Positions 54,561 through 64,000 of a stretch of 64,000 bases of DNA are shown here, piece after piece. The notes under the pieces are model-generated. The model made no database searches. It was not told the origin of the DNA and worked only from the letters and a program-made list of their open reading frames with translations. The position numbers and the translations under genes were made by a program. The first letter of the stretch is position 1. Each line of letters starts with the position of its first letter. Source of the stretch: Perognathus longimembris pacificus (Eukaryota > Chordata > Mammalia > Rodentia > Heteromyidae); the NCBI RefSeq assembly GCF_023159225.1, contig NC_063184.1, forward strand, positions 15,985,528 through 16,049,527, given 5' to 3'.

Positions 54561-55589
54561 TAGTAATATATGAATATAAGATTCTATTGGGAGGTGAGGA
54601 TGGGAGCAGAGGTAGCAGTTAGAGCTGTTTAGTTATTGCTTCTTCTGGAACAGGGAAAATAAAGTCTCCCGTCAGTTCTAAAGGGACTGATCCAAGTGAG
54701 CACGCAGGTGGCACCTAACTGAAATCGGGATGAACAACTTCCTCCTAAGAAAAGGTGATCAGGTGAAATAGATAGTGAAACTCCAGTGTCATGAAGAAAC
54801 CATCACTGAGCTTTCTCTGTTTTCCTGGGTCTTTGGATACTGTTCAGAGACCAAGAGCCAGTCTAGAATGGATGGGGTGTGAGGCACAAATGCATGCTGG
54901 AGACAAGAAAACATTCTGTGAGCAGTTGTAGCTTGTCTGGTCTCTTCTTTACAATGGGAAAAACCAGTTCTAGAGAAGTTTTGAACTTTGAGCAGAGCCC
55001 AAAGTAGTAATTAATGTTATTCATCCTTCCCCACCTCCATAAGTGCAGGCTTTCCCTGTGGTTAATCACAGAATGTTTATTATTTTATTTTCCTGCACTT
55101 TCTCCCACAGAGAGTTAGTTCCTTGAATGTTCTGGAATGTGTGCTAATCCATTCATCACAGAGCCCTTGAGATAACTTTCCTTCTCTTCTAGGAGTTCAA
55201 TCAGTCAATTATGAGACCTTAAAAAAATCATTGTCAGTGGTTTCTTAGATCCTTAGGACAGGAGTGATTTTTCAGTCTTTATCATACAGAGGAGGCATTT
55301 GAAATGAAATTGAGGTGTGTTTGTGTGTCAGTGAAAGCAGAGCTGGGATTGAGTGGCAGGTTTTTGCTTCAAGTCTGACCTGAACAAGCTGTCTGATGTT
55401 GTGCAATGCCGTTGTCTCAGTGGCACGAAGATGTGGTTGTAGAATATGTTTAGTCCTTCCAAACAGAATAAAGTAGTTGGGTGACATCCTATTCAATTTT
55501 GATAGGGTATTTTTTTCAGTTTTTATTTTATGCCTATAGATCTATTACACAAGAAGCAAGTGTTTCAATTAACATGAAAAATTTTAATG
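54561..55589. other. Unassigned sequence
   Basis: Nothing recognised. Confidence 0.45.
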
Positions 55590-55690
55590 TCATTTGTATT
55601 GTTATAAAGATAACATACAAAAGGTGTTGTAGGTACATAATTCAGGTAAAGAGAAATGTACATTTCTGTTTGGCAAAATGCTTAACAGTA
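55590..55690 (-). mobile_element. L1 3'UTR fragment, short
   Basis: 'attgttataaagataacata' and 'ggtacataattcaggtaaag'. Confidence 0.65.
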
Positions 55691-56393
55691 AACTTTTTAT
55701 TTACAGAATTGTGGGTACTAAGGGGAAAGAGATAACTAGTTTTATTAGCTCCTAGCTTGAGTATCAGGGATTGGTTTATTATGACTATTTTGGTTTTTGA
55801 GGAGTTAGGACTAGAACGAGGTAAGGGCCTGAAGTAATGGCCTGATGGTTTATCAAAGCAGGTACATGGGATGATGGTTAATCATGGTTATCCACAAGTT
55901 GGCATTGAGAAAAACCTATATATAGCTGATTGGACATTTTGAGCTGAGATATGAAGAGAAATCTGGCAATTCTTCTGTCAGAAGGAGAGCTTTCTATTTG
56001 TTTCAGTGCTCACAGCTCCTCTTCCTGTTTCTGGTTTAAGAAGTCTCACAGCATCAGTCCCACTGTTCTGTTGCAGACAGTGCTCATATACTTTATAAGT
56101 GTCTGGTGTTTTCCAGGGAATTGAAAAGCACTCTGGTCATATACTAAATTCATGCTGTGTGATGGGGAAAGCTTATGACTTTATGTTTTCTTTCTCAGAG
56201 GAAGCTTAGCTGTTAGCTAAAGAATACTCTAGGTGGTCGTTTTGCTTCTACATCTTGCAGGTTAGCTATGCCATGAGATGGTAATATGTCACTATTAGTT
56301 ATTTTCTCCTGTTTCCAATATAAGTAACAAGAATATAGAGTTGTCAAGAACTCTAAAAATAATTGTTCTTATCAGTCTTCTTTATCATAAAGA
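55691..56393. other. Unassigned sequence
   Basis: Nothing recognised. Confidence 0.45.
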
Positions 56394-56448
56394 TTTTTTC
56401 TGTGTTGTGCTAGGCAAGCAATCTGTCAATTAAGCTATGCCCCAGCTG
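56394..56448 (-). mobile_element. ID-like SINE fragment
   Basis: 'gtgctaggcaagcaatctgt' then 'taagctatgccccagc'. Confidence 0.6.
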
Positions 56449-56850
56449 GTCTGCCTGTCTTCCCACTCACCCACAGACTCTCCCTCCCGCCCTTCCTTCC
56501 CTCATTCTTCCCTCCCTTTTTTTTTTTCTTTTTCTGTCAGTCCTGGGGCTTGAACTCAGGGCCTGAGCACTGTCCCTGGCTTCTTTTTGCTCAAGGCTAG
56601 CACTCTGCCACTTGAGCCACAGTGCCACCTCTGGCCTTTTCTATATATGTGGTGCTGAGGAATCAAACCCAGGGCTTCATGTATACTAGGGCAAGCACTC
56701 TTGCTACTAGGCCATATTCCCAACCCCCTTCCCTCCCTTCTTCTCTCCTTCCCTTCCTTCCTTTCTTCCCTCCTTCCTCTCTTCCTCCTTTCCTTCCCCT
56801 CCCTTCACTTCTTTCTCCCTCCCTCTGCTCTCTCCCTCTTGTGTTTTTGC
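56449..56850. repeat. Polypyrimidine tract split by an IDL-Geo SINE
   Basis: CT-rich sequence covers about 56455-56520 and 56728-56840. The interrupting SINE has 'ccttccctccctt'-like flanks on both sides. Confidence 0.85.
56521..56727 (-). mobile_element. IDL-Geo SINE in the pyrimidine tract
   Basis: 'gtcagtcctggggcttgaac' to 'ccatattcccaacccc'. Confidence 0.9.
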
Positions 56851-57062
56851 TAGCCTTCCAGTGTTCAAGGCTAGTGTTCTAGCCTTGGTGTGTTATGCCC
56901 CTAGCTAGACTTCCTGCCTCACTGGGAGTACAGGTATGCAACACCTAGTTTAGCCTATTGTTTTTCAATAGGCTCTTGCTAACTTTTTGGCTGGCTTCAA
57001 ACTGCTATTTTCCTATCTCTACCACACAAGAAGCTAGGATTATAGGCCTAGAATACAGCTTG
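56851..57062 (-). mobile_element. B1-type dimeric SINE, old
   Basis: 'caaggctagtgttctagcct', 'tggctggcttcaaactgcta' and 'aagctaggattataggccta'. Confidence 0.6.
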
Positions 57063-57394
57063 GAAATTCATTAGACTAAAAAATATGCTAGGATTCAAAA
57101 GATTTTGTGTATATATTTTATGTATAGAATTTATAAAGTATGGTGTGCTGCCCACTGGGCTTTCATCAGGTCTGTATTAGGTGGCATTACTCTCATTTTT
57201 ACAGCTGTAAAGAGTTGTAAAAAAGTAATTAGACGTGCTATTCTCAGAAGTGCAGATAGGTATTTAAAAGGGAAATGGGAAGAGAAAGATTCTAATTGAG
57301 GAGAGAAAATATGATTTCATGAATGAAGTAGAATTTTCCCTCATTGCTACCCCACCCCTAAAATACCCCCATGTGTCTTTTCTTTTCTTTTTCT
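57063..57394. other. Unassigned sequence
   Basis: Nothing recognised. Confidence 0.45.
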
Positions 57395-57630
57395 TTTTTG
57401 GTCAGCCATGGGGCTTGAACTCAGGGCTTGGGTGCTGTCTCTGAGCTCTTTTGCTCAAGGTGAGCACTGCATACTTTGAGCCACAATGCCACTTCTGGTT
57501 TCCTGGTGGTTAATTGGAGATAGGAGTCTTACAGACCTTCCTGCCTAGGGTGGCTTTGAACTATGATCATCAGATTTCAGCCTCCTGAAGAGTGAGGATT
57601 ATAGTTGTGAGCCACCAGCACCTGACTCCC
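57395..57630 (-). mobile_element. B1-Geo SINE
   Basis: 'gccatggggcttgaactcag', 'ttggagataggagtcttaca' and 'gtgagccaccagcacctgac'. Confidence 0.88.
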
Positions 57631-57814
57631 ATGTGACTTTTCTAAAGAATTTTCCAATTAGAATTGCCCTAAGATTGAAGGATGTATCCATCTCATGAGC
57701 TTCAGTTATTGATGTTACCAAAAAGGTTAGAAATAGAGATTTGTACCAATGGAGGTCAGGTTAGGTGTAAGGCATGGCTTGTGGTGTTTTATTGATTTTT
57801 GATTTGTTGTTGTT

Positions 57815-58016
57815 GATGTTCCAGTGCCAGCACTTGAACTCAGGACCTCACCTTCTTGTTTGGCCTTTTTGCTCAAGTCTGGCATTCTACCACTTGAGCC
57901 ACAACATCATTTCCAGTTTTTTGGTGGTTAATCGGCAATAACTGCCTGTGCCGGCTTCAGACTTCAATCCTCAGATCTCAGCTAGGATTTACAGGTATGA
58001 GCCACTGGCATTTGGG
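57815..58016 (-). mobile_element. B1-Geo SINE
   Basis: 'ccagtgccagcacttgaact', 'ttctaccacttgagccacaa' and 'acaggtatgagccactggca'. Confidence 0.83.
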
Positions 58017-58144
58017 TCCTGGTTAGTGTTTTGAAGGACAATAGTGAAAAAGAAACAACAACAACAAAATGGTTCCTGTGTTTATGTTCCATGAAAATCT
58101 ACTAGCTATTTTTTTTTCTAAATAACATAAAAATCTCCCAGTGT

Positions 58145-58212
58145 TATTCAGTCTTGGACATTGCGCACGTTAGGCAAGCACTCTGTCACAGAACTCCATA
58201 AACCCCTGGGCC
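58145..58212 (-). mobile_element. ID-like SINE fragment
   Basis: 'ttggacattgcgcacgttag' then 'gcaagcactctgtcacag'. Confidence 0.5.
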
Positions 58213-59019
58213 ACTTCTAGACGGGTGCTAATGCCATTCATGGAAGATTTGCCCTCATGACCTAATCTTACAAAGGCTAGCCCTCCTGATGAATTTATAG
58301 TGTAGGATTTAAACATATGGGTTTGTGGTAACATTCTGATTATATTAGAGCCTCAAGCTTGCCATGCGCACACCACAGGCAATTCCTAGGCAATCCAGCC
58401 CTTTATTCATCTTAGCATTTTCTGTGAAAATAATAAACCGTAGTCTCTGGAGTAAATTCCTCCTAAAGCATTACAATTGTGTGGGAATCTCAACATCCAT
58501 ATTGTTATTCAGTAGAGACACCAAATGAATATATAATAAATGTGGCATTTATTCTGTTCATAAATTTGCATTAGAACTGAGATTACTTTTAAAGACCAAA
58601 ACTTGGTCTTAAAAAACATTTTCTACCTTAGAAATTAAACATTAACAATTAAGTACTTCAGATTTTAATTCAGAATACCCTGGGATATGTGACAAAAGCC
58701 CAGTGTAGAACAAAAGCAGAAAATTTCCCTTCATCATTGTTTCTATTTATGGTTGAAACATGCTTCATTAAACAGCCCTGCCGTTACTGAGACAGCTCAA
58801 TATGGTTTTCCATGATTAATGTTCATCAGTATTCACCCCTTAATTGATTTATACCTAAGAAATGGAGTTAGTATTCTAAATATTTTCTATGCTAAATGAG
58901 AATCTTATTATCAAATGAGGTATAGGGTAAATTTTAGGAAGAAACTAATTTCAATTAATCAGTAAAATGTCTTTGTGGAGAGATATGTAACAGTGTGATG
59001 TGCGCTATTCTTTTTCTTC
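58213..59019. other. Repeat-free stretch, candidate conserved non-coding element (about 58370-58860)
   Basis: No transposon signature. Dense with TAAT/ATTA cores and palindromic words such as 'ttaattgattta' and 'gattaatgttcat'. No open frame of note. Confidence 0.35.
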
Positions 59020-59268
59020 TTTTTTTGGGGGGTGGGGCCTGGTACTGGGGTTTCAACTCAGAGCTTGAGCACTGTCTCTGGTCTTCTTTTGCTTAAGGCT
59101 ATAGCTTTACCACTTCGCCACAGTACCACTTTCTGCTTTGTTTGAGTAGTTTATTGGAGATAAGAGTCTTATGTACTTTTCTGCCCAGGCTGGCTTTGAA
59201 CCATGATCCTTAGATTTCAGCCTCTTGAGTAGCTTGGATTATAGGTGTGAGCCACTGGTGACTAGCTC
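59020..59268 (-). mobile_element. B1-Geo SINE
   Basis: 'ggtactggggtttcaactca', 'tattggagataagagtctta' and 'ataggtgtgagccactggtg'. Confidence 0.87.
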
Positions 59269-59992
59269 ATACACTCTATTCTTTTGCTCAGCAGTTGAAA
59301 TATCTACTAGTTTGCATTCATCAGTCAGCAGGAAGTGGTGTGTTAGTTTGGCTTGTGGGGATGAGAAGGGGGCATTTCCACATAGGGCAGTGCAGTGAGC
59401 TAAGATCCAGAGAGGCACAGGCTCCCTAAGCTATGCAGTCTGTGGCACTCAGATGTCTCCTCAGTAAAATGAGAGGAGAGCTGGTACTTGTTTGCCTTCA
59501 AGTACCAATATTTTGTAGTTATCCCAATATCCACTTCTACCACAAAGCATCCCTTCCATAGGAAAGGAAAGGCATGATGGGCATTACTGTGGTTGGCACA
59601 TTGGAGGCGGCCACCTTGCACCAAGGGTGTTGTGAAACCTTTAGGAAGCCTGGCCTGTATCTGGGAGAGAAGACACTTTTCTCATCACCACGGCTAGTGA
59701 TGGCAGGAAAGGGATAAGTCCGAGAGTACACGTTATATGGGAATATAGGGGTTAGATCTACAAGTCCTGGGTTTGGAGAAGCCTTGCTACTTCCTAGTCA
59801 TGCAACTCTGAGTCATTCCCATGTGTCAAATGAGAAGGAAGTGATTTGACAACCTGGTTGTGGGCCTTCTGAGAAAGAGTATATCTGAAAATATTTCCAG
59901 TGAGTCTCATTTTCCCCAGCCTCACTTCTGTGTTCAGTCAGAACAGCTCCCTCATGGATGTCCTCTGGCTTATAAAGTTTACTAGGAAGCTA
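59269..59992. other. Unassigned sequence
   Basis: Nothing recognised. Confidence 0.45.
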
Positions 59993-60006
59993 GATACTTA
60001 ACTCTT

Positions 60007-60213
60007 TTTTTTTTTTTTTTTGGCCAGTCCTGGGCCTTGGACTCAGGGCCTGAGCACTGTCCCTGGCTTCTTTTTGCTCAAGGCTAGCACTCTGCCACTT
60101 GAGCCACAGCGCCACTTCTGGCCGTTTTCTGTATATGTGGTGCTGGGGAATCGAACCCAGGGCCTCATGTATACAAGGCAAGCACTCTTGCCACTAGGCC
60201 ATATCCCCAGCCC
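60007..60213 (-). mobile_element. IDL-Geo SINE with target duplication
   Basis: GATACTTAACTCTT at 59993-60006 and 60214-60227, exact. A near-consensus copy of the 'cttctttttgctcaagg' type. Confidence 0.96.
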
Positions 60214-60227
60214 GATACTTAACTCTT

Positions 60228-60693
60228 AACTGCTAGTGGGAACTCATTCTTATATGCTTTCATTGTTGATGTGTAGTGTGACTACCTTATTTGTGGATTT
60301 TTTACATGCAGGTTTGACCAAACATGGTAAAAATATAATAAATTAAAAAAATCTAAACAAACCACAGAAACAAAACTTTCATTATCATTTGTAAGTTGGA
60401 GAAGCTTTTCATATGTTTATTGGTCATTTAGATCTTTTTATTTTCTTCAAGTGTCCATCCCAGCCCATCTTTCTATTGGGTTTTCTGTATTTTCCTTGAT
60501 TTTTAAAAAGTTCTTTATATATTCAGTGTGTAAGTCTTTTTTTTTTTCCAGTCAACTAATCAGGTTTATTTACTAGGCACTAGGGCACTAGGGCCCTAGG
60601 AGATGTAACTTTCAGTAAAACTTAAATATTTGCTATAAGAAAGCAGTTAGATCAGTCTGGTAAATAGTCCATACTGTATTCAAAAATATGGGC
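60228..60693. other. Unassigned sequence, possible old L1 piece
   Basis: 'gcttttcatatgtttattgg' and 'ttttaaaaagttctttatat' are faintly L1-like. Not firm. Confidence 0.35.
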
Positions 60694-61195
60694 AGGTGCC
60701 AGTGGTTCATGTCTTGTAATCCTAGTTACTCAGGAGGCTGAGATCTGAGGATCGTGGTTCAAAGCCAGAACAGTCAGGAAAGCCCATGAGACTTTTGGCG
60801 GGGAAGAAGGGGCGGGGGGTGGTTCCTGGGGCTTGGACTCAAGGCCTAGGCACTGTCCCTGAACTTTCCCGCTCAAGGCTAGCTAGCACTCTATCACTTT
60901 GAGCCACAGCACCTGTTGCAGTTTTCTGGTGGTTAATTGGAGATAAGAGTCTCATGTACTTTCCTGCCTGGACTGTTTTCCAACCCTGACCCTCAGATCT
61001 CAGCCTCTTGAGTAGCTTAGATTCAGGCATGAGATATCAGTGCCCAACCCACGAGACACTTACCTCCAATTAATCGCCGAACATGCCAAAACAGAGCTGT
61101 GGCTCAAGTGATAGAATGCTAGCCTTAAGCACAAAGCTCAGAGTCAGCACATAGGCCCTGAGCTCAAGCCTTAGGACAGGCACATGCACAAAAAG
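60694..61195 (+). mobile_element. B1-Geo SINE split by an inverted B1-Geo SINE
   Basis: The left half ends 'aagcccatgagactttt'. The right half resumes 'cacgagacacttacctcca' and finishes with 'gagctcaagccttaggacag'. Confidence 0.85.
60800..61046 (-). mobile_element. B1-Geo SINE nested in the opposite orientation
   Basis: Starts 'gttcctggggcttggactca' and ends 'gatatcagtgcccaaccc'. 'ca(t/c)gagac' on both sides looks like its target duplication. Confidence 0.85.
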
Positions 61196-61870
61196 GTATT
61201 AGTTTCTCTGTATTTCTTGTGAGGAAGTTTTAAGTGATGTGGATGATAAGACAATGGAAATGAAATGTAATATAACAAAAAGGGCCCAGAATCCCTCTCA
61301 TTTGATTATCTTCAGGGAATGTTATAGAAATTTCACTGGTGTATCCTCAATGAACCTTCTAGAAGAAGGAGTGGGATTTTGTTTCTGTGAGCCACAGACA
61401 TTGTAAGATAATGCCTGGTAATTAGCATAAGCTGGAAGCCAAATAGCTGGAAAAAACATGTTCCAGGATATTGCAGATCAAGTCAGATTTCTATAAAAAG
61501 AATCTACTGGATGTTCAGCTGACAGGACATCAACCATAAAAGCAGAGTTTAATGGATTTCAATCATTATCTAAACACAAAATCACAGAGCCCAGTTTATG
61601 TGCATTGTTAATTATATGCTATGAACCTGCATGGGGAAAATGGAGCAGAAGTATCTGATGAGATGTTTTTCCTTTTCTGATTTTTGAGAGTCCCTGAAGA
61701 ACAGTGGTTGCTTGGAGCAACTCCTCTTAAGGAAAGTGCATGCTTTTATTCAGACACAAAAGCAATGCTGAGGAGGAGGAAGGCTGACAACACCTAGTGC
61801 TTTGTAAAGATACCCAACCCCTTGCTTTCCCTGGTATTTAACTTCTAGAAAAAATATGACCTACTTAAGA
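61196..61870. other. Repeat-free stretch, candidate conserved element at about 61390-61640
   Basis: Balanced non-repetitive sequence with 'gtaattagcataagctggaa' and 'gcattgttaattatatgc'. No coding frame. Confidence 0.35.
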
Positions 61871-61874
61871 GGAG

Positions 61875-61878
<4 letters not shown>

Positions 61879-61907
<29 letters not shown>

Positions 61908-61924
61908 ACGCGCACGTGTGTGTA
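61879..61924. repeat. (GT)n with CACGCGCACG interruption
   Basis: About 14 GT units, then an alternating purine-pyrimidine block including CG steps. Confidence 0.93.
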
Positions 61925-62047
61925 TTTGAAGCCACCATTTATTTCTTAAAATTTTCTTATTATTTATTAAATTTCAAATTGTATTAATGCTCCATTTCCT
62001 AAACTGTATCAAGTCAGTGTTTAACAATATTACAAGAAATGGTGATG

Positions 62048-62285
62048 CCAGGCACCAGTAGCTCAGGCCTTTCTTTAATTCTAACTACTCAGGAGGCTGA
62101 GGTCTAAGGGTTGTGGTTTGAAGCCAGCTTTCTTAGGCAAGAAAGCCTGTGACACTCTTGTCTCTAACAACAAAAGAGCTGGAAATGGCGCTGTGGCTCA
62201 AGTGATAGAGTGCTAGACTTGAGCACAAAAAGCTCAGGGACAGCCCCTAGACCCTGAGTTCAAGACCTAGGACTGGCACACACAT
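62048..62285 (+). mobile_element. B1-Geo SINE
   Basis: 'ggcaccagtagctcaggcct', 'ctgtggctcaagtgatagag' and 'gttcaagacctaggactggc'. Confidence 0.88.
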
Positions 62286-62861
62286 GCACACAAAATGATG
62301 TATCATGTAGACAAGACAATTTTAAGAAAATACGTATTCTTAATTCAGTTGATTATTATAAAGATAGTGGGAGGTTGTAAAATAAAATCAATAGCATTTT
62401 GATATGCCAAATTCTTATATGGAAAATAAAAAGAGAAAGTATCTTGCATTTATAACTAAATAACATCAATCTAGAAAAGTAGTTTAGCAAATGTTCAAGA
62501 ACTGGATGAATAAACTTATAAAATTCTGTATGAAAGCATAACCAAAATGATTTGAGAACAGGACAAAATATTTGAAGAAATGGAAAATCAGACCTCATAA
62601 AAATAATGTTTTGAATGAAGTCAGCTCTGTTAAACTTTTCTCTATGTGCAGTGTAATATCAGTCAAAATCTGATTTGTTGTGGTGAAGGTAGTGAAGAAG
62701 TAGAAAAACATTCTAAATTTAATTTTCAAAAATAATCATGTAAGAACAGCTGGATGAATTCTGAAAAACAAATGTTAAGAAGGAGCATTTACCTTACCAG
62801 ATGTGAAATATATAACCAATTGGTGATAAAACAATATGCCACTGGTTCAAAATATCAGCAT
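62286..62861. other. Unassigned AT-rich sequence
   Basis: A minus frame of 80 residues with no domain. Nothing recognised. Confidence 0.4.
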
Positions 62862-63110
62862 CAAGTGGAGTGTTAGTGGTTCACACCTGTAATCTTAGCT
62901 ATTCAAGAGGCTGAGATCTGAGGACTACATTGCAAAGCCAGCTTGAGCAGGAAAGTCTGTGAGACTCTTATTTCCAATTCACTACCAAAACCCAAACCAA
63001 GCCAAATCAGAAGTGGAGCAGTGGCTCAAGTGATAGAGCACTAGCCTTGAACAAAAGAAGCTCAGGGTTAGCACTGAGGTTCTGAGTTCAAGCCTCAGGG
63101 CTGGCATGCG
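62862..63110 (+). mobile_element. B1-Geo SINE
   Basis: 'gtggttcacacctgtaatct', 'agtggctcaagtgatagagc' and 'gttcaagcctcagggctggc', followed by a TG/CA-rich tail to 63141. Confidence 0.88.
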
Positions 63111-63141
63111 CATGTGTGTGCACACACACAATACACACACG

Positions 63142-64000
63142 TGGTAAAATAGCAATGTTAGTAAAGAGCGCCCTCTCTACTGTTTGGTTAAACTCATAGG
63201 GTTGACTGTCATCACACCAATTCAAATTGGATGACTGTCAATCACTATAGCTAAAGAAATGGACTATGCAAGTTAACCAGGTCTGAGTTACATATTCACT
63301 AAGAACCCCAGGCTTTTTTGATCATCTGAGCCATATGAATTGAAAACAGAGGGAAGTCATTCCAAGATATAGGGGATAAACAAGGAGATGGATGGAATGG
63401 ATACTGGACAATAGTCTAAACCCATCTTCTTAGGAGGATTTGTGGCCAGTACATACATACACAGTGCCTCAAGCCTAAACACAAACAACAGTAAGGGTGA
63501 GATACATTTGGAATGTCTTCGGTTCTTTTGTACACCTCTGTAACTATTATGCTTTCAATGTTCATTTAAGTAACTCATGGAATATATTTAATTCATTAAA
63601 ATTCAATAATCTTTAACCCGCTATGGCAGATACTGGGGTGGGGTGGTGGGGGGGTTCTAGTATTTTGGAAACAAAATTATCTTTAAGGAAAGTGCCAAAA
63701 AAGAAATTTCTTCTGAGAGCTGAACTAGATAAATTTCTACTTAATGAATGTGAATATGCATGGGAAACCATTGTAGATTTGCGATGAAGTTATTTTGATC
63801 TTGTCTGGTGTGGTAGTGATTTTGGAAATTGGCTAAAATTTTTAGGTTTTTGAAGTTTATTTCCTTGTCTGTTGTTGATTTTAATTGCCCTGTAATAAAT
63901 TCTATATCTTTACGTGAAATGTGGCAAGTGCTGTCATAGATTTATGAAAGCAACAGTGCATACGTTTCTCCTTATTTATGGATGAAAGGGTAGAGGAGGG
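63142..64000. other. Unassigned sequence with a G-run motif
   Basis: 63635-63654 has GGGG, GGGG and GGGGGGG runs with short loops (G-quadruplex pattern, + strand). No gene seen up to the window edge. Confidence 0.45.

Overview
This window looks like mammalian, non-coding DNA from a rodent, and most likely from a geomyoid (kangaroo rat, pocket mouse or pocket gopher). The main evidence is a dominant SINE whose left part is tRNA-Ala/ID-like and whose right part is a separate module. That is the architecture published for the IDL-Geo SINE of Geomyoidea. The species call rests on recognising this architecture by eye and was not checked against a database. I found no exon of an intact protein-coding gene, no tRNA or rRNA gene and no CpG-island promoter. 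The open frames present are low-complexity translations, antisense reads of repeats, or fragments of LINE-1, retroviral and retrocopied coding sequence.

Repeat families named in the entries are as follows. IDL-Geo is about 200 bp; on the + strand its minus copies read poly(T), then 'gccagtcctgggg' and so on to 'cccagccc'. B1-Geo is my working name for a second dimeric SINE, with a 7SL/B1-like left part ('gtggctcacacctgtaatc') and the same right-hand Geo module. B1 and B1-ID are older rodent SINEs. L1 copies are mostly 5'-truncated 3' ends. L2 and MIR are ancient mammalian repeats. Long pyrimidine tracts repeatedly adjoin or interrupt SINEs.

Layout. From 1 to 13.8 kb there are unassigned AT-rich sequence, SINEs and three very long polypyrimidine arrays. 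From 13.79 to 17.48 kb there is a four-layer nest: an old dispersed repeat holds a B1-Geo SINE, which holds a young internally deleted gammaretrovirus-like provirus (13864-16960, minus strand), which itself contains an older SINE fragment. Solo LTRs lie at 18.2, 21.2 and 32.1 kb. At 23.9-24.9 kb a piece of L1 ORF2 joins a 5'-truncated retrocopy of EIF1 mRNA. From 25 to 36 kb are L1, MIR and SINE copies with quiet stretches, some of which look like candidate conserved non-coding elements. Two large minus-strand L1 3' ends occupy 37.45-39.35 kb and 48.95-50.87 kb. The remainder is dense in IDL-Geo and B1-Geo, including near-identical young IDL-Geo copies at 49.3, 52.0 and 52.6 kb.

No genes here work together. 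The most informative global pattern is strand asymmetry. By my count, IDL-Geo copies are 20 minus to 3 plus, L1 pieces about 12 to 3, B1-Geo about 22 to 9, and all four LTR elements are minus. This would fit a window inside a large intron of a gene transcribed on the + strand, which is an inference. Coordinates of diverged repeats are approximate to about 10-20 bases.
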